Assembly: GCF_022811645.1 (NCBI RefSeq)
Contig: NZ_CP094534.1
Span: forward strand, 4,836,001 to 4,900,000
Source: Hymenobacter monticola
Lineage (GTDB): Bacteria; Bacteroidota; Bacteroidia; Cytophagales; Hymenobacteraceae
DNA length: 64,000 bases
Direction: 5' to 3'
The translations under genes and the position numbers were made by a program. The notes beneath the pieces were generated by a model, which worked only from the letters and a program-made list of their open reading frames with translations, searched no databases and was not told the origin of the DNA. Positions 42,755 to 50,788 of this stretch are shown here, piece after piece; the first letter of the stretch is position 1; every line of letters starts with the position of its first letter.

Positions 42755-43216
42755 ATGCAAACCCCCGACTCCTCCGCCCGCAAAGACGAATTCATGCAAG
42801 CCGCCATCGACGAAGCCCGCCTGGGCCGCTCGCAGGGCGGTATCCCCATCGGCTCGGTGCTCGTGCGCGACGGCAAAATCATCGGCCAGGGCCACAACAA
42901 GCGCGTGCAGGAAGACTCCGCCATCAAGCACGGCGAGATGGACTGCCTCACCAACGCCGGCCGTCAGCGCAGCTACCGCGACACCGTCATCTACACCACG
43001 CTGATGCCCTGCTACATGTGCGCCGGCACCATCGTGCAGTTCAAAATTCCGAAGGTGATGGTGGGCGAAAGCCGCACCTTTGGCGAGTCGCGCGCCTTTT
43101 TGGAAAGCCACGGCGTAGAAGTGGTGGACCTCGACCTACAGGAATGCGTGGACATGATGAACGAATTCATTGAAGCCGAGCCCACGCTTTGGAACGAAGA
43201 CATCATGGAGCTGTAA
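42755..43216 (+). CDS. Cytosine/nucleoside deaminase, fungal Fcy1-like
   Basis: A 153-residue zinc deaminase. The zinc/proton-shuttle site is His59-Gly-Glu61 (KHGEMDCLTNAGR) and Pro85-Cys86-x-x-Cys89 (LMPCYMCAGTIVQF). The C-terminus (FIEAEPTLWNEDIMEL) matches the closing segment of yeast cytosine deaminase better than TadA or guanine deaminase. The predicted reaction is cytosine to uracil in pyrimidine salvage. Bacterial cytosine deaminase is usually the unrelated CodA, so this type is notable. Confidence 0.85.
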   Translation: MQTPDSSARKDEFMQAAIDEARLGRSQGGIPIGSVLVRDGKIIGQGHNKRVQEDSAIKHGEMDCLTNAGRQRSYRDTVIYTTLMPCYMCAGTIVQFKIPKVMVGESRTFGESRAFLESHGVEVVDLDLQECVDMMNEFIEAEPTLWNEDIMEL

Positions 43217-43299
43217 TTTATTCGACTGAGGCAAAGTTTGGTGAGTATGCACTTACCGATAGTGAGCTAACACTTATACGGATTTAGTACATCCTCACC

Positions 43300-43307
43300 T
43301 ACCTTTG
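43300..43307 (+). promoter_or_regulatory. TAnnTTTG promoter element for the candidate ncRNA
   Basis: TACCTTTG, identical to the SRP RNA promoter element, starts a region without a credible reading frame and ending in a strong terminator. Confidence 0.6.
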
Positions 43308-43312
43308 TTTCG

Positions 43313-43500
43313 CAATCAGTCAAAAAGGTTGACCGATTCGCCAATTCCCACGTCCTCTTTCGCTAGGTGTATCCCACCCCACCTAGGAAAACATCGGTTG
43401 AATACGTTCGGGTCTCCGTCCTAGGAGCTACGTTATGCGGAATTCAACACGCTACAGCCGGTTAAGTCGACTTCGCTCGATTTAACCGGCTGTATTGTTT
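43313..43500 (+). ncRNA. Candidate structured RNA of about 190 nt, possibly 6S-like
   Basis: Between a TACCTTTG promoter (43300) and an intrinsic terminator (43453-43494) there is no convincing frame. The sequence folds into an interrupted long-range helix. GTTGA (43328) pairs with TCAAC (43444), AATTCC (43343) with GGAATT (43439), ACGT (43350) with ACGT (43430), and TCCT with AGGA (43423). A CTAGGTG/CACCTAG hairpin lies inside. A long rod with internal bulges is the layout of 6S RNA, but I could not match a specific family. This explains most of the 431-bp gap 43217-43647. Confidence 0.5.
43453..43494 (+). terminator. Intrinsic terminator of the candidate ncRNA
   Basis: An 18-bp stem (TACAGCCGGTTAAGTCGA with TCGATTTAACCGGCTGTA, one G-U) has the stable loop CTTCGC and is followed by TTGTTTTG. 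Confidence 0.8.
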
Positions 43501-43568
43501 TGCGGTGTTCAGGCGGGGAGCCGTTGAGTGCATCATCTGGCCGCTGACGTGGTAAATGCTTGCCGTTG

Positions 43569-43601
43569 GCCTTATCTTGCCGCCATTCCTGGCCATAAGG
43601 C
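43569..43601. promoter_or_regulatory. Possible operator upstream of the TetR gene
   Basis: GCCTTAT (43569-43575) and ATAAGGC (43595-43601) form a dyad 47 bp before the TetR-family start, and a promoter-like TATCTTG lies between them. Autoregulation by the repressor is a guess from position only. Confidence 0.3.
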
Positions 43602-43647
43602 GGTTTAGCAGAGGAGATTTAGCAGTTTTAGATTATTCGGTTGGGCG

Positions 43648-44187
43648 ATGACCAGTCATACCAAGATAGAGCAGGCAGCCCTGCAGCTTTTCGGCGAGCG
43701 TGGCTACGACAGCACCTCCACCCTGCTCATTGCCAAGAGCGCCGGCGTATCGGAGGCACTGCTGTTTAAATATTTCCAAAGCAAGGAAAAGCTGTTTGAA
43801 TACCTCATCAAGCAGGGCTTCCGGCGCATCGTGGAAGCCAACCGCGGCATCCTGACCGAGCAAAACCCGCGCGTGCTGATTGAAAACGTCATCGACCTGC
43901 CCTACAAGCTGGTGCACGACGAGCCCGACTTCTGGAAAATGCAGGACAAGGAATTTAACCGGCCGCTGGTGCAGAAATATTTCCAACGCTTCATGAGCCC
44001 GATTGATAGCCTGCTGCAGCAAGCCTTCAAGGACGTGGGCGCCGACGACGCGGAAATGACCACGCAGCTGCTGCTGCTCATCATCCAAAGCCTGTGGCGC
44101 AACCTGCTCTACGAGCACGACCCCCACCTCCAGAAACTGGGGGACCACCTGAAACGCACCTATCTGCAGCGCACGCCGGCCAAATAG
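43648..44187 (+). CDS. TetR family transcriptional regulator
   Basis: A 179-residue regulator. The N-terminal helix-turn-helix spans about 7-50 (AALQLFGERGYDSTSTLLIA, then AKSAGVSEALLFKYFQSKEK). The C-terminal helical domain is the ligand and dimer part, with no recognisable ligand class. It is encoded just ahead of the ClC channel gene on the same strand (55 bp), so the channel is its most likely target besides itself. Confidence 0.88.
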   Translation: MTSHTKIEQAALQLFGERGYDSTSTLLIAKSAGVSEALLFKYFQSKEKLFEYLIKQGFRRIVEANRGILTEQNPRVLIENVIDLPYKLVHDEPDFWKMQDKEFNRPLVQKYFQRFMSPIDSLLQQAFKDVGADDAEMTTQLLLLIIQSLWRNLLYEHDPHLQKLGDHLKRTYLQRTPAK

Positions 44188-44242
44188 CGGTTACCACCCG
44201 GGCGGCATCGGTTTCAGTAAATGCTGGTTATGAATAGCGCAT

Positions 44243-46123
44243 ATGGCCCCACGGCAGCGCTTTTCCTATAGCAGGCATCTGCTGGCCTTTTTTTTGCGTT
44301 GGTATTATTGCGCCAAACTCTCGCTGCCGTTTATGTCCCACCACCACGCCGTTCACCGACTGTTGCGTCCGCTGCTGGTTTGGCGGGCCCGCCACATCAG
44401 CGAACGCATGTACATGCTCCTTTTGAGTGTGTTGGTGGGCGGCGCAGCCGGTCTGGCGGCGGTGCTGCTGAAAAACTCGGTGCATTGGGGGCAGGAAATG
44501 CTGCGCGAGGGCATTTCGGAACCCAGCCGGGTGTTTGCGCTGTCCGTCTACCCGGTGGTGGGCATCACGCTCACGGTGCTCTTTACCAAGTTTTTTCTGG
44601 GCGGGCAGCTGGGCCGGGGCATCGGGCCCATCATCTACAACACGGCGCGCGAGGGCAGCGTGGTGCCGCGCTCCAAGCTGTACTCGCAGCTGGTGACGGC
44701 TTTTCTCACGGTCACGTTCGGCGGCTCGGCCGGTACCGAGGCGCCCATTTCCGTCACGGGCGCGGCCCTGGGCTCCAATGCGGGCCGGGTGCTGCACCTC
44801 GACCGGCGGCGGCGGCGCCTGCTCACGGGCTGCGGGGCGGCGGCAGGCGTGGCGGCCATCTTCAACTCGCCCATTGCGGGCGTGCTGTTTGCGGTTGAAA
44901 CCATTCTGCTGGAACTGCCGGCGCAGTATTTCATTCCGCTGCTCATTTCCTCGGCCACGGCCACGGTGGTGTCGAAAGCGCTGTACGCGGGCCAGCCGTT
45001 TGTGCTCATCACCACCAGCTGGCCGGTCGACGCGGTGCCGTTTTATGTGCTGCTGGGCTTGTTTACCGCGTTTTTCTCGGTGTACATGATTCGGACCTAC
45101 CATTGGTTCGACCATTTTTTTGAGCGCTGGCCAGGGCTCGACTGGCGCAAAGTTCTGGTGGGCGGCGCCGCCCTGGGCGGGCTTATCTTCCTGTTCCCCA
45201 CGCTATATGGCGAGGGCTACAACACGGTGGAGCTGCTGCTGCGCGGCCACTCGGAGCACCTCACCGACAGCAGTATTTTCTCGGTGTATCAGGACAACAA
45301 TCCCTGGCTGCTGCTGGTACTCGTTCTGTTCAGCATGATGCTGAAGGTGGTGGCCACCAGCATCACGGTGGGCAGCGGCGGCAACGGCGGCATGTTCGGC
45401 TCGTCGCTGTTTTCGGGGGCATTGGCGGGGTTCTTCTTCGCCCGGCTCATCAACCTGAGCGGGCTGGTGCATATTCCGGAGGTGCATTTCATTGTGCTGG
45501 GCATGGCGGGCACGCTGGCCGGCGTCATCCATGCGCCCCTCACGGCCATCTTCCTCATTGCCGAAATCACGGGCGGGTATGCGCTATTTGTGCCGCTGAT
45601 GGTGGTAACCAGCTCTTCTTACCTCATCACCAAGTACTTCGAGCCTTACTCGGTGTACACGCGCAAGCTCACCCTGAAAGGAGTGGACGTGTACGCCAAC
45701 CGCGACCGGGGCCTGCTGGCCCAGCTCGACCCGCGCAAGCTCCTGGCCACCGACTTTATTCCGGTGCGGCCCAGTACCACACTGGGCGAGCTGGTGGATA
45801 TTTTCCGGCACTCTTCGCGCGACCTTTTCCCCGTGGTGGCGGCCGGTGGCCGGCTGCTGGGCGTGGTCAGCCTGAACTCGGTGCGCGACGCTCTGTTCGA
45901 CGACGCGCACTACAGCACCACCCGCGTGCGCGAGCTGATGAAGGATGCCCCCGTGGTGGTGGGCCCCGCCGATGACCTGGAGCACACCCTCAGCCTTTTG
46001 GACCGCTACGGCTACTGGGCTTTGCCAGTGTGCGAAGAGGACGGGCGCTACCTGGGTTTCATTCTGAAAACCGACATTCTGGCCCGCTACCGGCGGCAGC
46101 TCATCCAGGAAAGCGAGGCGTGA
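44243..46123 (+). CDS. ClC-family chloride channel or transporter with CBS domains
   Basis: A 626-residue membrane protein with a ClC core (about 55-445) and two C-terminal CBS domains (about 490-620: DFIPVRPSTTLGELVDIFRH; VGPADDLEHTLSLLDRYGYW). The filter motif usually written GREGP is here GTEAP (GGSAGTEAPISVTGAALGSN): the gating glutamate is kept but the neighbours differ. GSGGNGGMFG is the second filter loop. Channel versus H+/Cl- exchanger cannot be decided. CBS domains suggest nucleotide control. The start may be the internal Met near 44333. Confidence 0.9.
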   Translation: MAPRQRFSYSRHLLAFFLRWYYCAKLSLPFMSHHHAVHRLLRPLLVWRARHISERMYMLLLSVLVGGAAGLAAVLLKNSVHWGQEMLREGISEPSRVFALSVYPVVGITLTVLFTKFFLGGQLGRGIGPIIYNTAREGSVVPRSKLYSQLVTAFLTVTFGGSAGTEAPISVTGAALGSNAGRVLHLDRRRRRLLTGCGAAAGVAAIFNSPIAGVLFAVETILLELPAQYFIPLLISSATATVVSKALYAGQPFVLITTSWPVDAVPFYVLLGLFTAFFSVYMIRTYHWFDHFFERWPGLDWRKVLVGGAALGGLIFLFPTLYGEGYNTVELLLRGHSEHLTDSSIFSVYQDNNPWLLLVLVLFSMMLKVVATSITVGSGGNGGMFGSSLFSGALAGFFFARLINLSGLVHIPEVHFIVLGMAGTLAGVIHAPLTAIFLIAEITGGYALFVPLMVVTSSSYLITKYFEPYSVYTRKLTLKGVDVYANRDRGLLAQLDPRKLLATDFIPVRPSTTLGELVDIFRHSSRDLFPVVAAGGRLLGVVSLNSVRDALFDDAHYSTTRVRELMKDAPVVVGPADDLEHTLSLLDRYGYWALPVCEEDGRYLGFILKTDILARYRRQLIQESEA

Positions 46124-46135
46124 TGCTTGATTAAT

Positions 46136-46230
46136 CGTCTGTCATCCCGAGCGCAGCGAAGGACCTTACCACGCCCGAACGATTTGTTCAGACATGATAA
46201 GGTCCTTCGCTGTGCTCGGGATGACAGACG
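46136..46230. repeat. REP-like inverted repeat, family A
   Basis: CGTCTGTCATCCCGAGCGCA, then GCGAAGGACCTTA, pairs with TAAGGTCCTTCGCTGTGCTC, then GGGATGACAGACG, followed by TTTTTT. It lies between the convergent ClC and antiporter genes and probably also terminates both. Confidence 0.9.
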
Positions 46231-46240
46231 TTTTTTCAAG

Positions 46241-47431
46241 TCAGTACTCCCCCAGCTCCGGCGCTTTGCGGGCCAGTTGCAAGCCCACCATCATGAGCAG
46301 GCCGGTGAGCAGAATGACGACGAAGAGCATGTTTTCGCTCACTTCGCCAATGAGCAGGCGGGACGGGATGCTGTAAAATAACAGCACGGAAATGAGGCCT
46401 TTGGGCGCGATGAACAGCTCGGGAATGAGGTCGGTTTTGGCCACGTAGCGCAGGTACACGTAGCGCACCAGCGTGAGTACGCCCACAATGAGGGCACCCT
46501 GCAGCAGCAGGCTTACGCTAACTAAGTTACTCAGCGTGATGGAGTAGCCAAAGAGCAGGAAGAAAAACGTGCGTATTAGGAAAGCCGATTCGGCGGTGAT
46601 GCTTTTAAGCTGGTGCAACTCGCCGGCCAGCTGCTCGGGGTGCAGGAAACGGCGCAGCAGCGGGTGCTTGAGGAGTTGGTCGGCGTTGTTGACGGCCAGG
46701 CCGAAGGCCAGCACCAGCACCAGCGACGAAAGGTGCAGCTTCTTGGCAATGCTGTAGATGAGCACCAGAAAGGCAAACAGCAAAAAGAACTTTACGTGCG
46801 AGCGCAGCCGTCCCAGCAGCCAGGCGAGCAGCGCGGTGCTGAGCACGGCCACCACAGCCACGGCCAGCACGTCGCGCCCGAAGGTGACAATGGACCAGCC
46901 CTGCGCGAAATCATCCTGCAAGATGAAGTTGAACAGCATAATGCCCACGATGTCGGAAAACGTGCTTTCGTAGATAATGAATTCCTGCTTGGCGCCGCCG
47001 AGGCCGGCCACGCTGGGGATGGCCACGGCGCTGCTCACCACGGCCAGCGGCACGGCGTTGAGCAGGCAGCTTTGCCAGCGGGCGCCCACGTAAAAGTGCA
47101 GCAGCGCCGCAATGGCCGCTACCTGCACCCCCATGATGAGCACCGCCGCCAGAAACGAGCGCCGGATGAGCGGGGCCTTGTCGCGGGTGAGGCGCAGGTC
47201 GAGGGAGCCTTCCAGCACGATGAGGATGAGGCCCACGATGCCGAATAGTTGCAGCATCACCGGCGGCACGGCCACGGCCACGCCCCAGTAGGTAGCAGCC
47301 TGGCTCAGGGCGATGCCGGAAAGGAGCAATAGCAGCACCGACGGCACCTTGGTAGCCCGTGCGGCCAAATCGAACACGTACGACAGCAGAACCGCTAAGC
47401 TCAGGCCGATAAGAATGGTATAAGGTCCCAT
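46241..47431 (-). CDS. Cation/proton antiporter, CPA family
   Basis: With the ATG at 47431 (MGPYTILIGLSLAVLLSYVF) the product is 396 residues with about 12 membrane helices. The Na+/H+ exchanger motif region is AVVSSAVAIPSVAGLGGAKQ, then EFIIYESTFSDIVGIMLFN near 125-165; the acidic residues there carry the ion. A regulatory cytosolic domain is absent. The upstream extension overlaps the divergent flavoprotein start and is rejected. It is expected to exchange Na+ or K+ for H+. Confidence 0.88.
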   Translation of the reverse strand: MGPYTILIGLSLAVLLSYVFDLAARATKVPSVLLLLLSGIALSQAATYWGVAVAVPPVMLQLFGIVGLILIVLEGSLDLRLTRDKAPLIRRSFLAAVLIMGVQVAAIAALLHFYVGARWQSCLLNAVPLAVVSSAVAIPSVAGLGGAKQEFIIYESTFSDIVGIMLFNFILQDDFAQGWSIVTFGRDVLAVAVVAVLSTALLAWLLGRLRSHVKFFLLFAFLVLIYSIAKKLHLSSLVLVLAFGLAVNNADQLLKHPLLRRFLHPEQLAGELHQLKSITAESAFLIRTFFFLLFGYSITLSNLVSVSLLLQGALIVGVLTLVRYVYLRYVAKTDLIPELFIAPKGLISVLLFYSIPSRLLIGEVSENMLFVVILLTGLLMMVGLQLARKAPELGEY

Positions 47432-47489
47432 AGATGCTGGGCTAACGGCCGAGCTAGGGCCGGGGTTAAGCCCGCGCGCGCCGAAGCTG

Positions 47490-47497
47490 TAACTTTG
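47490..47497 (+). promoter_or_regulatory. TAnnTTTG promoter element for the flavoprotein
   Basis: TAACTTTG is 2 nt before an ATG at 47499, too close for that codon to be transcribed from the usual start point. The ATG at 47544 is therefore preferred. Confidence 0.5.
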
Positions 47498-47543
47498 GAT
47501 GCCATTCAAAGGCCCCCGATGGTCATTTTCCCTTCCTCTCTGT

Positions 47544-48770
47544 ATGCATAAGCCTTTGGGCGAAGTGGCCATTATCGGGGGCGGGCCGGCCGGGCTCATG
47601 GCCGCCCAGCGCCTGGCCGAGGGCGGCGTAGCCGTGCGCGTATTCGAAGCCCAGGGCACCGTGGGGCGCAAGTTTCTGGTGGCCGGGCACGGCGGCTTCA
47701 ACCTGAGCAACGCCGAGGACTTGACCAGTTTCGCCAGCCGCTACGGCGCGGAAGAAACCCGCTTCCAGTCGTTGCTCAGCCATTTCTCTCCCGCCGACCT
47801 GCGCGCCTGGGCGGCAGACTTAGGCATTGAAACCTTTGTGGGCACCAGCGGCCGCATCTTCCCGGTGGCCGCCCACAAGCCGGCCGATTTGCTGCGCGCC
47901 TGGCTGGGAAGATTGCGCGGGTTGGGCGTGGAAATCCATACCCGGCACCGCTGGCTGGGCTTCGCCGGCGCCAGCGGGCTGCGCCTGCGCGAGGAGGCAT
48001 CCGGCCGGGAGTTCACCATCGAGCCCGCCGCCACGGTGCTGGCGCTGGGCGGCGCCAGCTGGGCCAAAACCGGCTCCGACGGCGCCTGGGTGCCGCTGCT
48101 GCAGGAGATAGGCGTGCCCGTCGTCCCTTTTGCGCCGGCCAATTGCGGTGCGGAAGTGGCGTGGTCAGACTTTTTCAAAGCGAAGGTGGGCCGGGCTCCG
48201 CTCAAAAACATCAGCCTGCGGGTGCATGATGGCCCCGCGGTACGCGGCGAAATCATGCTCACCGACTACGGCGTGGAGGGTACGCCGGTGTACGCCCTCA
48301 CGCCGCAGGTGCGCCAAGCGCTGCAAAGCAACGGCCCGGCCACCCTGTTGCTGAATCTAAAACCCGACCTGGCCCCAGCCGCGCTATTGGCCAAGCTGCA
48401 GCAGCGGCGCGGCGCGGCTTCCTTGCCCGATTTTCTGCGCAAAACCCTGAGTCTGGCCCCGCCAGTCCCTACCCTGCTGCGCGAATTGGCGCCTACGGCT
48501 TCGGCGGGCAACCCGGAAGAGCTGGCGGCCCTGCTCACGGCGGTGCCACTGCCCATTAGCGGCTTGCGCCCTTTAGACGAGGCCATTTCCACCGCTGGCG
48601 GCATCGGGTTTGAGGCTCTGAACGAGCACCTGATGCTGCGGCAGCGCCCCGGCACCTTTGTAGCCGGCGAGATGCTGGACTGGGAGGCGCCCACCGGCGG
48701 CTACTTGCTGCAGGGCTGCTTCAGCACCGGTGCCTGGGCCGCGCAGGGGGTGCTGCGGCATTTGCAGTAA
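47544..48770 (+). CDS. FAD-dependent oxidoreductase, HI0933-like (TIGR03862 type)
   Basis: A 408-residue flavoprotein from ATG 47544. The dinucleotide-binding motif is GGGPAG (12-17), and GRKFLVAGHGGFNLSNAEDL near 43-62 is typical of the HI0933/YhiN-like family. The FAD-closing GTFVAGEMLDWEAPTGGYLL is near the C-terminus. Proteins of this class are annotated as NAD(P)/FAD-dependent oxidoreductases with unknown substrates. Divergent from the antiporter. Confidence 0.87.
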   Translation: MHKPLGEVAIIGGGPAGLMAAQRLAEGGVAVRVFEAQGTVGRKFLVAGHGGFNLSNAEDLTSFASRYGAEETRFQSLLSHFSPADLRAWAADLGIETFVGTSGRIFPVAAHKPADLLRAWLGRLRGLGVEIHTRHRWLGFAGASGLRLREEASGREFTIEPAATVLALGGASWAKTGSDGAWVPLLQEIGVPVVPFAPANCGAEVAWSDFFKAKVGRAPLKNISLRVHDGPAVRGEIMLTDYGVEGTPVYALTPQVRQALQSNGPATLLLNLKPDLAPAALLAKLQQRRGAASLPDFLRKTLSLAPPVPTLLRELAPTASAGNPEELAALLTAVPLPISGLRPLDEAISTAGGIGFEALNEHLMLRQRPGTFVAGEMLDWEAPTGGYLLQGCFSTGAWAAQGVLRHLQ

Positions 48771-48877
48771 GCCAATTAGTTACAAACAGGACCAAACTAT
48801 CCCGCATCGGCTGGCTCCCCCTCAACTTTTGGGTAAGGGGCCGGGGGGTGAGGCCCCACGCCTGAACAAAGCACTTT

Positions 48878-49150
48878 CTACTGCTCTTTTTTCACCTTGC
48901 CCCGCGCTTTTTCCTGTTCCTCGGCCTCCCGCAATATCTGGCGGGCTTCGCCGAGCAGGCGGCGGCCGGGGTTTAGCTCGTCGCGGGCAATGAGGGCGAA
49001 AAGCATGAAAAACGACGCAATGGGCACCAGCCAGCCCAGGGCAAACCACAGCCAGAACGAGCGGCCGCGGCTGTGGGCGCAGTAGCCGGTGAGAATGGGA
49101 ATGAAGGAGATGGCCACCGCCATCACGAAGAGCATGTCGACGAAGAGCAT
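48878..49150 (-). CDS. Small two-helix membrane protein
   Basis: A 90-residue protein. There are two membrane segments (about 5-24, and 33-53 FWLWFALGWLVPIASFFMLF), followed by a charged amphipathic helix (LLGEARQILREAEEQEKARG) ending in Lys/Glu. The architecture suggests an inner-membrane protein with a cytoplasmic coiled tail. No family recognised. A GGGGCC/GGCCCC hairpin lies just beyond its stop (48837-48857). Confidence 0.7.
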   Translation of the reverse strand: MLFVDMLFVMAVAISFIPILTGYCAHSRGRSFWLWFALGWLVPIASFFMLFALIARDELNPGRRLLGEARQILREAEEQEKARGKVKKEQ

Positions 49151-49339
49151 AGGCGGATGGGGTTGGCGGTGAGGGGCCGACGAAAGGCGTCGGCGGTAGC
49201 CCGAATATACGGTTTTCCGGGCCGGCAGAGAAGCGCTAAAACCGAAAATTTGTTTTAAAACGCCACTTTCCGGCGCTTATTTCCGTAGTTCGGCCTGAAG
49301 TCGGGGCCGCGACGTGGCCCGGCCGTCTTGAATCTGCCC

Positions 49340-50788
49340 ATGTGGGAACACCAAAGTTTGTTTCGCGTTTCGGCCCAACTCTTTGCGGAGGGGGTATTTA
49401 ACCTGCTCGACCGCAACCTGCGGCCCGAGGTTTTCCTTCTGGGCTTTGCTTCCGCCAAAGAAGCCGACGAGCCCGAAGCCGTGGTGGTGGAGCCCCCCAC
49501 GGCGCGCTACGTGCCGGCCGATTTTCGGGAGGTAAAAAACAACGCCGCCGCCCTCGAGGCCGACACCGGACCGCAGGGCTCGGTGTACCACCTGCACCCC
49601 AACGACCACGACCGGTTTGAGAAGCAGCACTGGTACGAGCTGGTGTGCCGCGCCACCGAAACCACGCTCAACGCCATCACAACCGAGCGCCATGAAAACC
49701 GCCGCTCCTTCTGCTCGGTGCCGGTGAGTTTGCAGGGCTACCTCGTGACGGTGGTGCTGCAGCTCTCGGCCGACTGCTACGACGGCTACTACGCGCTGCC
49801 CAAGCCCGGCAGCGGCCGCCCCGCCAACCTGCCCCACGCCGCGGTGATGGAGTTTCTGCACGACTGCGGCCGCGCCCTGCGCGAGGCCGACACCGCCGAC
49901 AACGACCAGCCCGTGCTCGACCGCGACTACAACGAGCTGCTGCGCTCGGCCGGGCGCCGGTTGATGCTGCGCGTGGCGCCGGCCGGCACCCACGGCCTGT
50001 ACGACGCCTGCAACGGCGTAGCTGCCCTGCGCCACGAGGGCGACGAAGGCATTGGTACCATGCTGATTAGCCGGCGCCTGCACCCGGCCATCGTGCCCGT
50101 GCTCACGCTCGAAACGCCCGTGCCCATGCGCGACCACCGCTCCATTCGCAAGCTGCTGGAGCTGAGCGAGGGCCACACGGCCCTGATTTCGGACGCCTCG
50201 CACGTGTTTGGCCTGGGCCAGCTGGTGCCGCAGTCCGACTCGCAGTTTGAGCCGCTGGTGACGGTGCATTTCACCAACCACTACAGCTGGGAAATGAGCC
50301 ACGCCGGCCAGGTGCTGATGCGCGTGGTGAGCAACACGCCGCGCCTGCCCCAGGGCCGCGTGGCGGCCGAGAACTTCGCCCGCGTGGTGCGCATCGTGTT
50401 TCCCAACCTTGATGTGGACAGCACCGACTACCTCTGGGACCTGGCCCAGAAAGCCACCACCCAGCCCAACGGCACCATCCTCGTCATCACCACCGGGGCG
50501 GCGCAGGAGGCCCAGCGCCTGGCGCGGCAGTGCTTCCGGGTGGTGCCGCGCATCATGACGCCCTCGGTGCTGCGCCTCGTCACCAACATCGACGGGGCGG
50601 TGCTCATCGAGCCCAACGGCATGTGCCACGCCATCGGTGCCATCCTCGACGGCCTGGCCACCGAGAAGGGTGATTCCTCGCGCGGCTCGCGCTACAATTC
50701 AGCCCTGCGCTACGCCCACAGCAGCAAATACCCCGTGCTGGCCGTGGTGGTGAGCGAAGACGGCTGGATTGACTTGCTGCCCAGTTGA
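49340..50788 (+). CDS. DisA_N-type diadenylate cyclase domain protein with N-terminal sensor region
   Basis: A 482-residue protein (ATG 49340; TTG 49328 also possible). The C-terminal 120 residues form a diadenylate cyclase fold. The DGA motif is Asp418-Gly-Ala (NIDGAVLIEPNG), followed by CHAIGAILDG and RGSRYNSALRYA with Arg451. In classical DisA the last motif is RHRTA, so the nucleotide-binding loop is of a divergent class. The first ~330 residues form a predicted sensor region (RRSFCSVPVSLQGYLVTVVL; FGLGQLVPQSDSQFEPLVTV) like the DACNV group. It should make c-di-AMP or a related nucleotide. The stop overlaps the next gene (TGATG). Confidence 0.8.
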   Translation: MWEHQSLFRVSAQLFAEGVFNLLDRNLRPEVFLLGFASAKEADEPEAVVVEPPTARYVPADFREVKNNAAALEADTGPQGSVYHLHPNDHDRFEKQHWYELVCRATETTLNAITTERHENRRSFCSVPVSLQGYLVTVVLQLSADCYDGYYALPKPGSGRPANLPHAAVMEFLHDCGRALREADTADNDQPVLDRDYNELLRSAGRRLMLRVAPAGTHGLYDACNGVAALRHEGDEGIGTMLISRRLHPAIVPVLTLETPVPMRDHRSIRKLLELSEGHTALISDASHVFGLGQLVPQSDSQFEPLVTVHFTNHYSWEMSHAGQVLMRVVSNTPRLPQGRVAAENFARVVRIVFPNLDVDSTDYLWDLAQKATTQPNGTILVITTGAAQEAQRLARQCFRVVPRIMTPSVLRLVTNIDGAVLIEPNGMCHAIGAILDGLATEKGDSSRGSRYNSALRYAHSSKYPVLAVVVSEDGWIDLLPS

